DNA of 64,000 bases from Euryodendron excelsum (GCA_033060915.1 CM065396.1:6902501-6966500); one strand, 5' to 3'. Positions 48,213 to 60,030 are shown, counted from the stretch's first letter. Notes: generated from the sequence alone by a model not told the origin. Program-made: numbers and translations.

Positions 48213-51200
48213 CAGAGCCTCATTCAACGTGAAAGGGGTCTGCAAACTTAACCTAAAAAACCTATATTTCGATATACAAAGCTCGAGCACCTCCTAAACC
48301 CTAGCCTCCCTAGGTTTTTCAAACCCTAGCCACCATACACAAACCCTAGCCTCCTATACACTCCTATACATCCCCCATACACTCATACACTAGCCTTCAA
48401 CCATCCTTTGAAGACTTGAAAAGCTGCCATCTAAAGCTTGAAGACAACCCTTGAAGGTTGAAGAAGAAGATCAAGACAAAGACCGAAGACCGAAGACAAC
48501 ACGACACGCAAAATAAAGAAGACATACGGTAGGTTTTCTATTTAAATTTTCGCACTTCCCCCCTCTCTCTTCTCTCTCCTAACCCACTTGGGTTTTCTCT
48601 ATTTTAATCCCCCATCTCTTTCCCCCCCTTTCTTTGCATACTTGAAACAAGGGGATTCTTGGTCCATGTGTAGGATTGGGCTATTGGAGAGTCACCGTGT
48701 CGGGGGCTTTCTTCTAGTCTAACCAGAGACCACGTGGGTCCGGCCCCCTTGGTTATGTGGTGAAGCCTTAACCTTGTATGTTCACGACCCCAAATTGCAT
48801 TGTGCATATCATAGTCTTGCATCTTCCAAAAACCGTTTCCAAAGTTGTTTTTCAAAACGTTTTCAAACTTGTTTTCAAAATTGCATCAAAATCTCTTTTT
48901 CAAAAACTTGTTTTCAAAACCACAATTCTAGGGTGATTCTAGACTTTCCATGGCTAGGGTTGCTTTGGAAAAGTGTTATATTAAAAGTGACCTTTTTGGT
49001 CTATATTTTCAAATCTTATTGTTTTCCAAAACTACTTTATTAAAGTGGTTCTAGCCCTCTTATGGCTAGAATCGCTTTAGAAAAGTGAGACGTTTTCATA
49101 CTTTCTAAAAAACTCTCTCTTTAAAAATCTCTTCCTAAAAATCTCTTTTTCAACATACTTTCCTAAAATTCTCCTCTTCAAAATTGTTTTCAAAAACTCC
49201 CTTCCAAAGTCTATTTTCCAAAACTCCCTTTTTCAACTCCTTTCCAAAATCCTCTTCCCAAAATCCACTTTCTAAAAACATTCCCCAAAAATCTTTCCAA
49301 AAAATCTCTCCAATAATCTTCAACCAAAAACCTTCCTAGAAGAACTCTCTCCAAAAATCTTTCCAAAAACTCTGTTTCTAAAATCTTCCTTCTAGAAGTT
49401 CCCCTCTAGGATTTTCCTTCTAAAATCTACGTTTCTAAAAACACACTTTCCAAAAACTCCTTCTCTTTAAAAATCTCTTTTCAAAAACTCCCTCTTCAAA
49501 TTCACTTTCCAAAAGTTCCTCCCTATGATTCCCTTCTAAAAAACCTTCGTTTCTAAAAACGCACTTTCCAAAAACTCTTTCCTTAGAGCCCAAGTCAGGC
49601 CCTAAAACCCACAATTAGGAAACCCTAATTTTCTTTCCAAAAACATAATTTTCAAACTTTGCCCCAAACCTAGGTTTCCGAAATTTCTTGTTCTCACATC
49701 CAAACTATACATGTTTCCAAAACCTATTTTCTACGTTAAAATTCTACACTTTCAAAACTAGGGTTTCTAGAATCTCCCTTTCCAAATCCTTGCCAAATCC
49801 TATCTTCCCTTTAGGAAACCAAATCAAATCTCCCGTTTAGGAAACTAGATCCTATCCTCCGTTTTTGGAAACAAAATCAAATCTTTTCTTTTAGAAACCC
49901 AAATCCAATCCTTTCCAAATCCAAATCTTTCCTAATTCAAATCCTTCCTAATCCTCCACTTTCCTAAATCTTAAGTTTTCAAAACTTGAACATAAAAATC
50001 TTTCCTAATTCAACCCTTTCCTAATTCTACCCTCCTTTCAAATCTTAACTTTTCAAACCTAAGTTTTCAAACTCTTCCTAAACTCGAACCTTTCCTAATC
50101 TCAAGATTTTCTAAAACCCTAAAACTTTCTAAATCTTAATCTTTCTAACCCTAAATCTTTTCAAATTCTAAACTTTCCAAAACTTCAACATCTTTCCAAA
50201 TCTAAGATTTTTCTAAACTCAAAACTTTCTTAATTTAAACATTTCCTAAACTAAAAACTTTCCTTTTTCAAACTTTTCCCAAAACAAAACTTTCCAATTT
50301 TCAAAACTTTCCTTTTTCAAACCTTTCCAATTTTCAAAACTTTCCTTTTTCAAACCTTTCCAATTTTCAAAACTTTCCGATTTTCAAAACTTTTCTAATT
50401 TGGGAACTTTACTAATCTGAAAACCTTTCCTTTTTCGAAAACTTTCTAAACTCAAAACTTTCCAATTTCAAAACTTTCCTAAACCTAAAACTTTCCAATT
50501 TCAAAACTTTCCTAATTTGAAACTTTCTAAAAATGAAACTTTCCTAATTCAAAGCTTTCCTAATTTGGAACTTTCCTAATTTGAATATTTCCTAAATCCA
50601 ATTCTTCCTAATTTCCTAAATCTTCCAAGTCGAGTCAAATCTTTCCTAAGTCTCTTCTCTTTCCTAAGTCTAGGTTTCCTAAACCTTCGTCTTCTCAAAA
50701 TAAGTCTAAATCTCTCTCTTCCAAATTCGATCTTTTCAAATCAAAATTCAATCTTTTCAATTCAAAATTCCAAATTCCAAGTTCAATCTCTCAATCTTCC
50801 AATTCAATTTCCAATTCAATCTCTTTCTTCCAATCCAACAATCTCTTTTCAATCGGACTCCGGTTTGAACTACGACTGACCTGATTCCCTCAAAGGGATA
50901 CGTAGGCAACCTTCATAGGTGCGGTCACAATACTTTTCAAACTTTCAATTCCACCCTCATGGGTGCGGTTTCCAAAATCTTTTCAAATCTCAAATTCCAA
51001 TCTACTTTCAAACTTCCAATTTCAAATTTCTATTTTCAAATTTTCAAACTTTCCAATTTCAATTCCATCTCTTCAAATTTATTTTCAAATCAAATTAATT
51101 TCAAATCAATCTCTTTCCAAATCTATTTTTCAATTCTCTTCTATTGCACTAGCATATCATGCATGAAGTTAGTTTCTTTTTGTAAACATTGTTTTTCTAA

Positions 51201-52837
51201 AATGGATAGGATTGAACTATAGTTAGTTAAAGACTCTCATAGGTGAATCTAGGGTAGATTGACATGTAGGTACCGAAAGGGCGGGGTAGGGTGATAGCTT
51301 AGTGCATCTTCCCTACACGTAACCAACCTCCGAACCTAGATCACTGTTTTCGAAAAACCAAAAATGAGTTATTTTTCAAAAAAAGGGGCTAAATGTTTTC
51401 CAAAGGTTGCCAAACAACCTGTTTTATTAAAAATCCTCTCTTGAGGATGTTTTCTAAAAAAAATTTTCAAAAGCCCTTAGTGTAGTCTTCGGATTATTCT
51501 TAGTTTTTAGGTGACCTAACTCACCTTAATCAAGTTAGGTGGCGACTCCGAATCTTTTTCAAAAGCCCTTTATTCAAACCTGTTTTCAATTCAAACCTAG
51601 TCACACTCATTCTTCTAGGAGGGTGAGTTCTAACGAGAGAGTACAGCATTTTTCTCGCTTGTGTGAGTATTGCTCGAGTGCGAAAAATCTGAGCGTGACA
51701 AGGACAAAATGATCATTTTTGCACCGGGTTTGACGGAGTTGACTCGGAATGATTCGAAAAGATAATGAAAGGTCGGGAATACTATAAGAAGCATTCTCGA
51801 AAGTTTACTGATTTGATACCCATAGCCGGTGTGGTTCCCAGAGGCACTCGGATGCCTAGCAGCAAATTGGTCATTTTGACCGAATGGTCTCGAAATTGGT
51901 CTGGAACCAACTGGAAGGCACTTAAACATGCCGGATCAAAATTTGGCACAATATTGGAATGGTGGACTTACCATTTTGAGGACTTAGGCACTTTCTCGAG
52001 AAGCGTGCTAGAAATGACCCACGGGACAGTTTGGTCATTTTTCACCGGAGTGGGCTAGCAGGCACTGTGTGTTGACCCGAGTTTTGAATGGTTTTGCCAC
52101 TCTGACGGTCTATGATGAGTTGGTTTCCAAACGTATCACGTCCTTTAGTAAACGTGTCACGGCCAAGAGGCGAATTCGATCCCGCGACTAGGGGGTTTGT
52201 TGGCAATTCCCTAATGTCATCCTGTTTACGAGTGTTTCTGCCACTCTAACGATTGCAATATTTACGAGTGTTTCTAAAACTCTAACGGTCCGCATTCGTT
52301 ACAGAGACTACCTGATCTCATTAAGCTACTGGGTGGACTTATCGTCTGAGGAATCAACTTTCTCGAAAGATGTGCCGAATAACGAACATTCTTCATTGGC
52401 GGGCTAGCAGGCGCCAAAGGTGGACCGTTCTACCATCTCAGGGATTTGGGGTCTCGTCCCAGTCGACGGGTTTAAAAGGACTTATCATTCCAAAGAGTTT
52501 TCTCAGAAAACGTGCCGGATTGGATGGTCTTACCACCTAAGGGATCAATTTTCTAGAAAGGCGTGTAGAATTGAGTTTGATTTACTTGGACTAGAATTGG
52601 AACTGGAATTGAAGTTGAAATAGGGACTTACCATCCTTGGGAAGACGTGCCAACTAGAATTGGACCGAGCAATGCCATAAGGGCATTTTGGTCATTTTGC
52701 TCAATGGGCCCACGACTCGATTTATTGCTTGGATTGAGTTTGAAAAGTTGATTTGAACTCGAATATATCTATGTCAATTTGAATATGGGTCCAGTCGGAC
52801 CGGAGATTGTCGAGCAGTCAAAAACGAGGTGCTTACA

Positions 52838-53630
52838 ATGATCATAGAGTGGTAGTCAAGTTTCTCAAAAAATACATTTTTGCTCGTTTTAGCATGCCAC
52901 GTGCCATCATTAGTTATGGTGGCACACACTTCTGCAACTAACCTATAGGATTGTTAATGCGTAAATATGGGGTTGTGCATAATGTGGGAGCATCTTGCCA
53001 CCCTTAAACTAATGGCCAAGTGGAATTAGCCACTAAAATGATCAAGCACATTCTAGAAAAAACAGTCAACCCAAACCGAAAAGATTGGTCCTTAAGGTTA
53101 GTAGATGTATTGTGAGCATATAGAACTACATTCAAAACAACACTAGGTGCGTTGCCCTACAAGCTTGTGTATGGAAAAGCATGTCACCTTCCAGTAGAGA
53201 TTGAATATAAAGCTTATTGGGACATACGCCAATTCAATGAGAATTTAGATGAAGCCGCCTTGCTAGGAAACTCCAACTTATCGAGCTTAAAGAGCTCCGG
53301 AATGACACTTATGAGAATGCCAAAATTTCAAAAGCTAAAATGAAAGCTATTCATGAACAACACATTTCTAGGAAATCATTCATTGTTGGTCAAAAAGTCC
53401 TCATATACAATTCCCGATTACACCTTTTTCTAGGTAAGCTTAAAAGTAAATGGGTAGGACCATATGTGGTGACTGATGTCTCAATGCATGGGTAATTCAA
53501 ATAGAAAATTTGGTCTCTGTTGCATGATTCAAAGTCAATGGGCAAAGATTAAAGCCCTACATTGAGAATTTGGTGGGTGAGATAGAAAGTGTGGATCTCA
53601 AGGATCCACCACCTTTTGATCCTTAATTTG
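52838..53630 (+). pseudogene. Ty3/gypsy integrase, C-terminal half
   Basis: Recognisable blocks: IISYGGTHFC (normally with the second catalytic Asp in a SDGG context, here Tyr), NGQVELA with the catalytic Glu retained, AYRTTFKTTLG, LPYKLVYGKACHLPVEIEYK and [13 protein letters not shown], the standard plant gypsy integrase C-terminus. A frameshift near 53270-53300 moves the remainder ([28 protein letters not shown]) into another frame. Stops lie near 52940, 53010 and 53115. Loss of the catalytic Asp plus the breaks makes it non-functional. Confidence 0.88.
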
Positions 53631-53734
53631 ATTCTCAATAGCAGGTTGTAGTCCTTATATTTTTTTTATTTTTTCTCTTATTTTATTGTTTTATCCACTT
53701 CTTTTGTTTCTCTATTTTCTTTTTTAGTGTTATT

Positions 53735-54714
53735 TTGTTTTGTTTTTCTCGTTTAGGCTTTTCCTTATCCGGTTCCCTTAGCATTTTTCACGCGAGTCTA
53801 CTAGTACCTCTTCAAACCATGGTATCCAAAAGGATCTGTAAACGGAGCCGAAAGGAGATTAAGCGCTTTGCAAATCCAAGGGAGAATAAAATGTTCATGG
53901 CTAATTTCCATGGCCGCCAAGTCATCATAAAACGTCGCATTCATTTCTCAGAATTTGCTGACAACGTTTTGAAATCCGATTTCATCCATAGGGGATGGTT
54001 TCATGTGCTCTTGCTAGAGGGGTATGTTAATGTTGACATGGTTCGTGAATTTTATGCTTATTTAACCCATACCTCTCGTCCTGAGCTTATCTTCGCCTCT
54101 AAAGTGAGGGGATGCTCAATAACCATCTCCAAAGAGGATGTTTGCCAACTCCACCAGCTACCACGCGTCTACCATCCTGATTATCTACCATTCCCTTGAT
54201 GTCCACCTACCAGTGAGGAACTCCTTTCTGAGCTTCAGACCACCCCTATTCCTTGGCATCAGTTCACAATTCCTGTAGCATCTTTAAAATGGAAATACCA
54301 AATGGTAAACTTGATTGTTGTCATCAATATCATTCTTAAGATGAGCTCCCGTACTACAGTGCACCGGTCTCGTTGCTTGTGATTATACACCATTGGTAAG
54401 GGGTATGTTATAGACCTTTTGGACCTTATTTTGAAAGCCATTGTAAAATCCGGGTCCTCTTATGACCCTCTGCCATTCGGTCTGCTAATCTATCATTTTT
54501 TGGAAGTAGCCCGAGTCCCTGCTTTACCTTCAAACATGATTCAGTACTATGACAGACCAATATCTAGGTTAGCTATTCCCTTTGAGCGACCTTCGTTGCT
54601 GAGTACTGCACCAGCAACTGCCACCCTGTCTCTAGCTCTTGACGACTTGCACTCTCGAATCCAAGATTTAAAGGTCGAGATTGAGTTGCTGAAGACTCAT
54701 GCTCTAGCTTAGCC
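53735..54714 (+). pseudogene. First envelope-like ORF of the gypsy element
   Basis: One frame with two in-frame stops (54197 and 54380). A likely start is the ATG at 53821, giving a basic N-terminus (MVSKRICKRSRKEIKRFANP). The core has FIHRGWFHVLLLEGYVN, VREFYAYL and VRGCSITISKEDVCQLHQLP, the FYA(N)L...VRG pattern of the 'putative plant transposon protein' family (from memory). Then comes LPFGLLIYHFLEVARVP. The C-terminus is a short heptad-like segment (LALDDLHSRIQDLKVEIELL) that may form a coiled coil. Biological role unknown. Confidence 0.65.
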
Positions 54715-54891
54715 TAGACCGTTAGTTATTTCCTGGGTCTATAATGCATTGGGGACCAGTTTTTTCTTTTCTGGTCTTTATTTTTCATGATTTTCACTTT
54801 GTGATTTGGAGTTATACGTTGGTGGGCCAGTTTTTATTCCCGGTACTTTATATTGTTACTATTATTTTGGATCTTTAATTCACATTTCACG

Positions 54892-54921
54892 TGGGGGAGG
54901 GGGGGGGGGGGGGGGGGGGGA
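54892..54921 (+). repeat. Poly-G tract following GTGGGGGAGG
   Basis: After CACGTGGGGGAGG the plus strand is an unbroken G run of about 20 more bases, then AGGAATGG. GTGGGGGAG is typical of gypsy polypurine tracts, so this may be a purine tract that has slipped and expanded, or an internal one. Long G runs are also prone to sequencing error. Confidence 0.7.
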
Positions 54922-55400
54922 GGAATGGTTTTCATAAGGTGTTATTTTCATAAGGTGTAAATTTTAAAATTTTTTTAAAATTTAGGTACTTTGCACACGG
55001 TGTTCGGATGCCTTTCGAACAAATGATGCAGAGTGTATAATTACACCCATCATCCGGACACCATTCAGATGACCAATGTAGAGGAAAATCATTGCCTCTA
55101 AAGTTCTGAGCTCATAGTTTGAATAACATTCAGATGACCCTTGAGATTCCCAAGAAACCCATTCAACGTTTAGATGACCGAAAATCGTCGTCCGGACGAT
55201 GACCCTAGTCAAAGCGGTAGCCAAGTCAAACACGCACTGAGTGAGACCATTGTTCGAGCAATAAAAAATGCACTAAAATAGTCTTCCGGACAACCAAGCC
55301 TTGGGCACTTAAATTGTTACCAAACCTTTTCTTGTCATTACCGCTCTTTTGAACTTCAAACTTCCTGAGAGAGAGAGAGAGAGGGCAATTTTTAGAGAGA
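54922..55400 (+). promoter_or_regulatory. U3-like region upstream of the second envelope-like ORF
   Basis: It contains repeated CATCCGGAC, CATTCAGATGACC and GTCCGGACGATGACCC words that also fill the U3 of the 3' LTR (58900-59210). A GA-rich leader with a (GA)n run (55367-55383) follows. It may be an internal promoter or the remnant of another LTR; no clear TATA box is seen. Confidence 0.4.
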
Positions 55401-55670
55401 GAAAGTGGGGGAACATCGTCTTCTACATGTTTGTGGGTGATCCTTACTAGATTCTCAATCTAGAACAAGGTATTTATCAACTTCTCATTATATTCTTCAT
55501 TTTCTACTAATTATTTTCGCTCTTGCATTATTCATTGTGGCTATTTCTTTGCTCTTGTGTTGTTGGTGGGCTGAATGATGAAGAAGGTGGTGATTGTTGG
55601 AGTGGGATTGTCGGCTTGCCAGATTTTGTTAAATTTTGAAGTTGGGTGGGTTCTAGGAAGTTGAACAATC

Positions 55671-56870
55671 ATGGCCCCAAAGAAAGTCACTAAAACTTCG
55701 AAGGGTACTACCAAGGTGGCCCCAACTTCAAGTGGCACCCCACCATTGAAATCTAGCCATATGCCTACCCCATTATAGGTTAGAACCCGTCACTTGGCTG
55801 CTATTGCAGCCCAAACTCAATCCCAAACCTTTAACCAAACCCATTTCAAAACCTTCAAGGCCTAACAGTTCTACTAAATGGTCTTTACAAAATGGGGGGT
55901 GGCTGTTGAGCGACCTATTGACCCCGAGAGTTTCAGAGGACCATCCTTTGATTGGGCCGAGGAGTTTGAGAGAAGGGGCTGGGGGAAGTTTGCCAAATAC
56001 TCGGGGGTAGCTATCATTACCTTGTGTTAGGAATTCATGGCCAACATTTATAAGGTCGAAGATACCCCGAGTCAAGAGCGTTTGGAATTTTGGGTTAGAG
56101 GGACCCTAGTAGTTCTTACTTTGGATATTTTTGTCCAATACTATGGCAGCCCGTTAATAGAGAATGCTCAGTTCTCTTAGCCAAGGCTCGGACCAAAGGC
56201 AATTGAGACTGTTTGTAATAAGATGCTTAAACCTAGAGCACTGAGACCCAGAGAGACCCAAACCAAGATAAAAATTTTTAATGAGAGATACTTGCTCATG
56301 TTTATCTGGTCCTCTCACAACCTCTTACCATTGTCCCATTTAGTTGAGATTTTCTTGATGCGCACTCAGTTGTTGTGGGCTATTGGGACAAGTTTCACCA
56401 TTGATTTGCCCCGTTACATGTTTATGCACTTGTACACCCTATACGTTAACCCATCACCTCTAGCCAATATCTCACATGGTTGCCTTCTAACTAAGTTGTC
56501 CCGGGTATCCAAAGTTAAAATCCCTAGCAATTCCATCCAAGAAAAATCGAAGGGTAAAATCACCCTTAAGACTATTTCTAGGTCTAATGGGCAGTATGCT
56601 AGGCAACCGACCTCGAAGGGAGAGTTTTCATTATCGAAAGAGGTGTGAGAGGTTCATGTGAAGGAGTGCTGGGGGTTTAAGACAGGTATGGTCGAGAGGA
56701 TAACAAGGGTGGAGGTAGCTCAGAAGGTCCAGTTGACTACCATGCATCGTCACTCAGTGCTGATGGAGGAGATCCTTGAGCACGTGTCAAGACAATAGAA
56801 GGATGACGATGAGAATGATGATGACGACAATGATGATGCTATGGATGACATGTACATGGTGGAGTTAGAC
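55671..56870 (+). pseudogene. Second envelope-like ORF of the gypsy element
   Basis: The frame from ATG 55671 (MAPKKVTKTSKGTTKV, basic start) carries about seven or eight nonsense codons but keeps its frame for roughly 400 codons. Recognisable segments are FRGPSFDWAEEFERRGWGKF, EFMANIYKVEDTPSQERLEF followed by WVRGTLVVLTLDIFVQYYGS, and IDLPRYMFMHLYTLYVN. This is the same general family as the first ORF but clearly a different gene. It ends in a very acidic Asp/Glu/Asn tail near 56800-56870. The WVRG motif and order fit Athila-type envelope-like ORFs. No functional product is expected. Confidence 0.6.
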
Positions 56871-58703
56871 TTTAGATCATTTTGTAGTTCATTGTGCCTA
56901 TCATTTTCGTTAGTGATCTAAAACTCTGTTTAGTTTATTTGTTTATCTGTGATGGATGATTAATTATGGAGTCCAAAATATTTGGATACATTTGTGTTTA
57001 GTCCTCGGATAGTTAGTCACACTGTGGCAGTCCGAAACGTTGGGTTGTGGATATTTTTGCTTGTATTGTTGGTTTAATTATATATAGATGTGGGGGCTTC
57101 TCCGCTCTTTTTTTTTTTTGGTATTCATATCTGTTTCAAGTTTATCTTGGAATTTCAAAATCGATACAGCTCTGAGTAGGTAAACTTGACAAGTATACTG
57201 ATATATGGTCTGTGATTCACACATTTTGATTTTAATTGCTTATTCATATAAAGAATGTGTTGGGTTAGCATTGATAATAGTAAACAGTTAAGTTATGAAC
57301 AGATAGGTAATAACCTTCACTGATTTCTCGGATGTTCTGAATTTTTATACAGCTTTGGGACATATTAAGAATTGGTTCAAATTACCTGGATGTTGAATAT
57401 ACATTGATAACTTAGTATTTTAATTATTTGGAGTTTGGATATTTTGTCTCTTGACAGTGGTGACTTTACCTTGAGAGATTAGGGCCTTATCTTGCTTGGA
57501 GTGTTCTACGCTTACTCTTTATATTTTTTTTTCTCGTATTTTCTCAGTAGCTCTATTACTCTTTGATTTTGATTTGATTGCTTGAGTTGTAAGGAATATG
57601 GTTACATTCTAACTCTTATCCTGAACTCGAGACTGTACAGTCTTAGGAATGAGCTAAAGCGATCTTTAATTTTGAGCCACAGAATGGTTCATAATGCACT
57701 ATCTTTAAAACCTATTTGAGCTATAATGTGTTATCTTTTACTTCTTGATCACTAATTGGGTAGATGTGGTGTAAATACGGGAAAAAAAAAATGCATCTGA
57801 TACTAGGATGAATCAATAGTATATAAAAAGTTGTGAATCTTAGGAACATATACTTTTCATAGGAATTATGGAACAAAAGAAAAGAGGAAAAGAATGAAAA
57901 AGATGAAGAAATGTGGAAGTGAAGAAAAAAAGAGAATGATGAATTAGAAAAAGTCTTGGGTATCCTAATTACAGTGGTGAACTTGTGCGACTTAAAGATA
58001 ACATTCTGAAGTTTAGTTTCGACTAACCCTTTCGCTTTTGGCCAAGTTTTAACACGAACAAGTCCTTGGTCAACCTTAGATGTACAGTCTTGGGTGATTG
58101 CTTTATTGGGTTCCTGTATCTATACGTAGAGATTTAGTGCAGTTAAGTATATTTCATAAAGCTATGCCAATTCACTTCCATTGTTTCATGTGCGTTCTTC
58201 AATTAGAAAGTAGTGTTGTTTGATCACTACATTTACTCTTTAAATGCACAACTTGTGTGGAACCGTATGAGTCTCAGTTTTTGGGAGTGATGTCTAGGTG
58301 AGGTTTTGAGTCAAAACTGCATGATACAATTTTTGAACTCCATTGAATTGAAATCTCAGTGTCTTTGTTTATGATAACTGACAAGGCACACAATTGATTC
58401 CAAAAATATGTCCATTGTTGTGTTTTAATATTAGTACTCAAGGAATCGGTGGGGTTTATTACTTGCTACTTACAAGTGGTGCTATTAACTAGTTATTCTC
58501 GAAAACACAGCCATGCAAAGAATGTTTGTGGGTGTCATCACTGTAAACCCTCACCAGTCTATACTCGTCCACTAGGGGTAACCTAAGGGTTTAAAAGCTT
58601 GGTGCATGTGCTAAGTGCATGTGGGACTCTGACGAAAGAAGAGAATTTATCATGTGTTCATCTAGTAGTTCATTAGAAGTTTTGCTAGGACCTACCAAAA
58701 TTT
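56871..58703 (+). other. Long non-coding 3' region of the gypsy element
   Basis: No coding sequence. A purine-tract-like GATGTGGGGGC occurs near 57086, followed by a T run. A long untranslated stretch before the 3' LTR is usual for Athila elements, and the closing phrase TAGGACCTACCAAAATTTAA is characteristic of them. Confidence 0.6.
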
Positions 58704-58714
58704 AAGTTGGGGGG
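58704..58714 (+). other. Polypurine tract of the gypsy element
   Basis: AAGTTGGGGGG immediately precedes the LTR start TGTGAT. Confidence 0.75.
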
Positions 58715-58899
58715 TGTGATTTCACTTTATAAATGTTGTTAAACCTTCAATTTATGTTTTGTTATACTTAGAATATGTAGTAATTAGGTAGTTTTTAAAT
58801 TAATTATCAGAAATGATGCTCATATTGTTTAGAACCTTGCAGGTAAAGGAATGAAGCTGAAAAGGATGCTGAAAGCATAGATCACTACTGTAGTCGTTC

Positions 58900-59210
58900 G
58901 GATGCTATTCAGACGTTAGTTGCAGCAAACAGAGAAGCTTACAGAAGTTAACAACTGAATCTGCCATTTGGAAGCCATTCGGACGATGATTGAAGATTCA
59001 AAGAGTTGTTACAGACTTACACTGGTCATCCGAACGCCGTTTGGACGTTGAATGCTTGTCATCCGGACGAATGATGCCGTTCAGACGTTGAATGCATGTC
59101 GTTCGGATGCCATCCGGACGACCAATGAAGATTTTCCAAGGTTTCAAATCTCATCATTCAGACGTTGAAAATTACACTGTTTTGGTCGTTCAGACGATGA
59201 CCCAACCCAG
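58900..59210 (+). repeat. CCGGACG motif cluster in gypsy U3
   Basis: About ten variants of CATTCGGACG, CATCCGGACG, GTTCAGACG with GATGA or TTGAATG spacers alternate in short tandem form. The half-palindrome TCCGGA is recurrent. Confidence 0.65.
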
Positions 59211-59257
59211 CTTCGAACTTTGTTATTTCCTTTTTGGTTTAGGACTCTAGATTAGCA

Positions 59258-59264
59258 TATAAAT
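59258..59264 (+). promoter_or_regulatory. TATA box of the gypsy 3' LTR
   Basis: TATAAAT, 45 bp after the U3 motif cluster and followed by a purine-rich leader. Confidence 0.55.
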
Positions 59265-60030
59265 GCTTGTAATTATCCCCAAAGGAGGAGAGTTTGTTTT
59301 TGGGAGTACTTTGAATGAGTTTTTGAAGGTTCTTGAAGGCTTTTAAATGTTTTCTTTCAATCTTTATGAATTTATCAACAATTCCAATCTTGAATGCAAA
59401 CATGTTCTTTATAGTGATGTTTTACTAAACCTAACCTTAGGTTCAATTGTGATGGATACTTGATGTAACCTTGGTGAATCATTAAGATGTTATGGCTTTG
59501 AATGTTTAAATCGTTTGTTAAATTGAAAGTCTTTGATTCTCTATTATCTTGATCGATTGAAAGCAAGAGTTTCTTGACTATGTTCTTGAGTTGTGTGAGT
59601 TGTAATACACAAACTAGGTTTTGGGATTATAGTTACTTGAATCGATAGTATAAACACTTGAAGCAAGATATTGTGAAATAAGGTTCAAGAATCAAGGGCT
59701 TGGGTTTTAAAGCTTCATCTTCCGAATCAAAAGCTTATGACAAAGCCAATGGTTTGAGTTTTAAAAAAGAATCTTAGTAAAACATCAAGGACATTGACAT
59801 CCGGATCAATTGACTCCAAGTTTTCCATTCATCAATTACAAATTCAATTTTAATTTTTGTTTTAGACAATATTCATCTCTCAACTCATCAATTTTTGGTT
59901 TACTTTCACTTCACTTTGGTAGGTTTATTAGTTTTCTTGCAAACGAATCGTTATTTTTACCTAGTAGGTTGATTCAACTCAAGTCCCTAAGGATCGATTT
60001 CGAACTTTACTGAATTATTACTACATCACA

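Larger units (their letters stand above)
36693..51700 (+). mobile_element. F2: solo LTR (forward) with TSD AGGAC, split by F3 and F4
   Basis: It starts TGTAAGCACCCC at 36693 and ends CTGAGCGTGACA at 51700; AGGAC flanks it at 36688-36692 and 51701-51705. The parts are 36693-37306, 42606-42973 and 47471-51700, about 5.2 kb after removing the two nested solo LTRs and their duplications. It carries the 81-bp U3 array, a TATA box at 48205, a G-poor block (about 49.1-50.8 kb) and conserved U5 (51.2-51.7 kb). No internal domain. Confidence 0.92.
33533..52837 (-). mobile_element. R5: 5' LTR (reverse) with adjacent PBS, split by F2
   Basis: The pieces are 33533-36692 and 51706-52837 (about 4.3 kb net). 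The left end TGTCGAGCCCCGATTTTC is the U5 end next to the PBS; the right end GAGGTGCTTACA is the U3 start. The two parts join across F2 and its AGGAC duplication into a continuous U3 (GCCCACCAAGGACAAAATG). A deletion near 36177 has removed the TATA box region. The right flank is gypsy integrase, so the element inserted into the Athila-like element. Confidence 0.88.
52838..60030 (+). mobile_element. Athila-like Ty3/gypsy retrotransposon, 3' half
   Basis: The order integrase, envelope-like ORF(s), long non-coding 3' region, polypurine tract and LTR is that of Athila-type elements. The left part of the element (5' LTR, gag, RT, first half of integrase) is not adjacent: R5 begins at the break and no matching half is found on the far side of the nest. 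The coding parts are decayed. Confidence 0.78.
58715..60030 (+). repeat. 3' LTR of the gypsy element (1316 bp)
   Basis: It starts TGTGATTTCAC right after the polypurine tract and ends CTACATCACA; the TGTGAT/ATCACA terminal inverted repeat is perfect. U3 holds a run of CCGGACG-type words (58900-59210) and a TATA box at 59258. U5 ends with TCCCTAAGGATCGATTTCGAACTT split over the usual Athila LTR closing region. The right flank is host DNA upstream of the kinase gene. Confidence 0.83.

Noticed and set aside
23541..52837. One intact element with R4 as 3' LTR and R5 as 5' LTR
   Set aside because: Attractive because R4 and R5 are very similar and have PPT and PBS flanks, but R6 and its own PPT lie between them and R4 lacks its U5, so this is left as a hypothesis rather than annotated.
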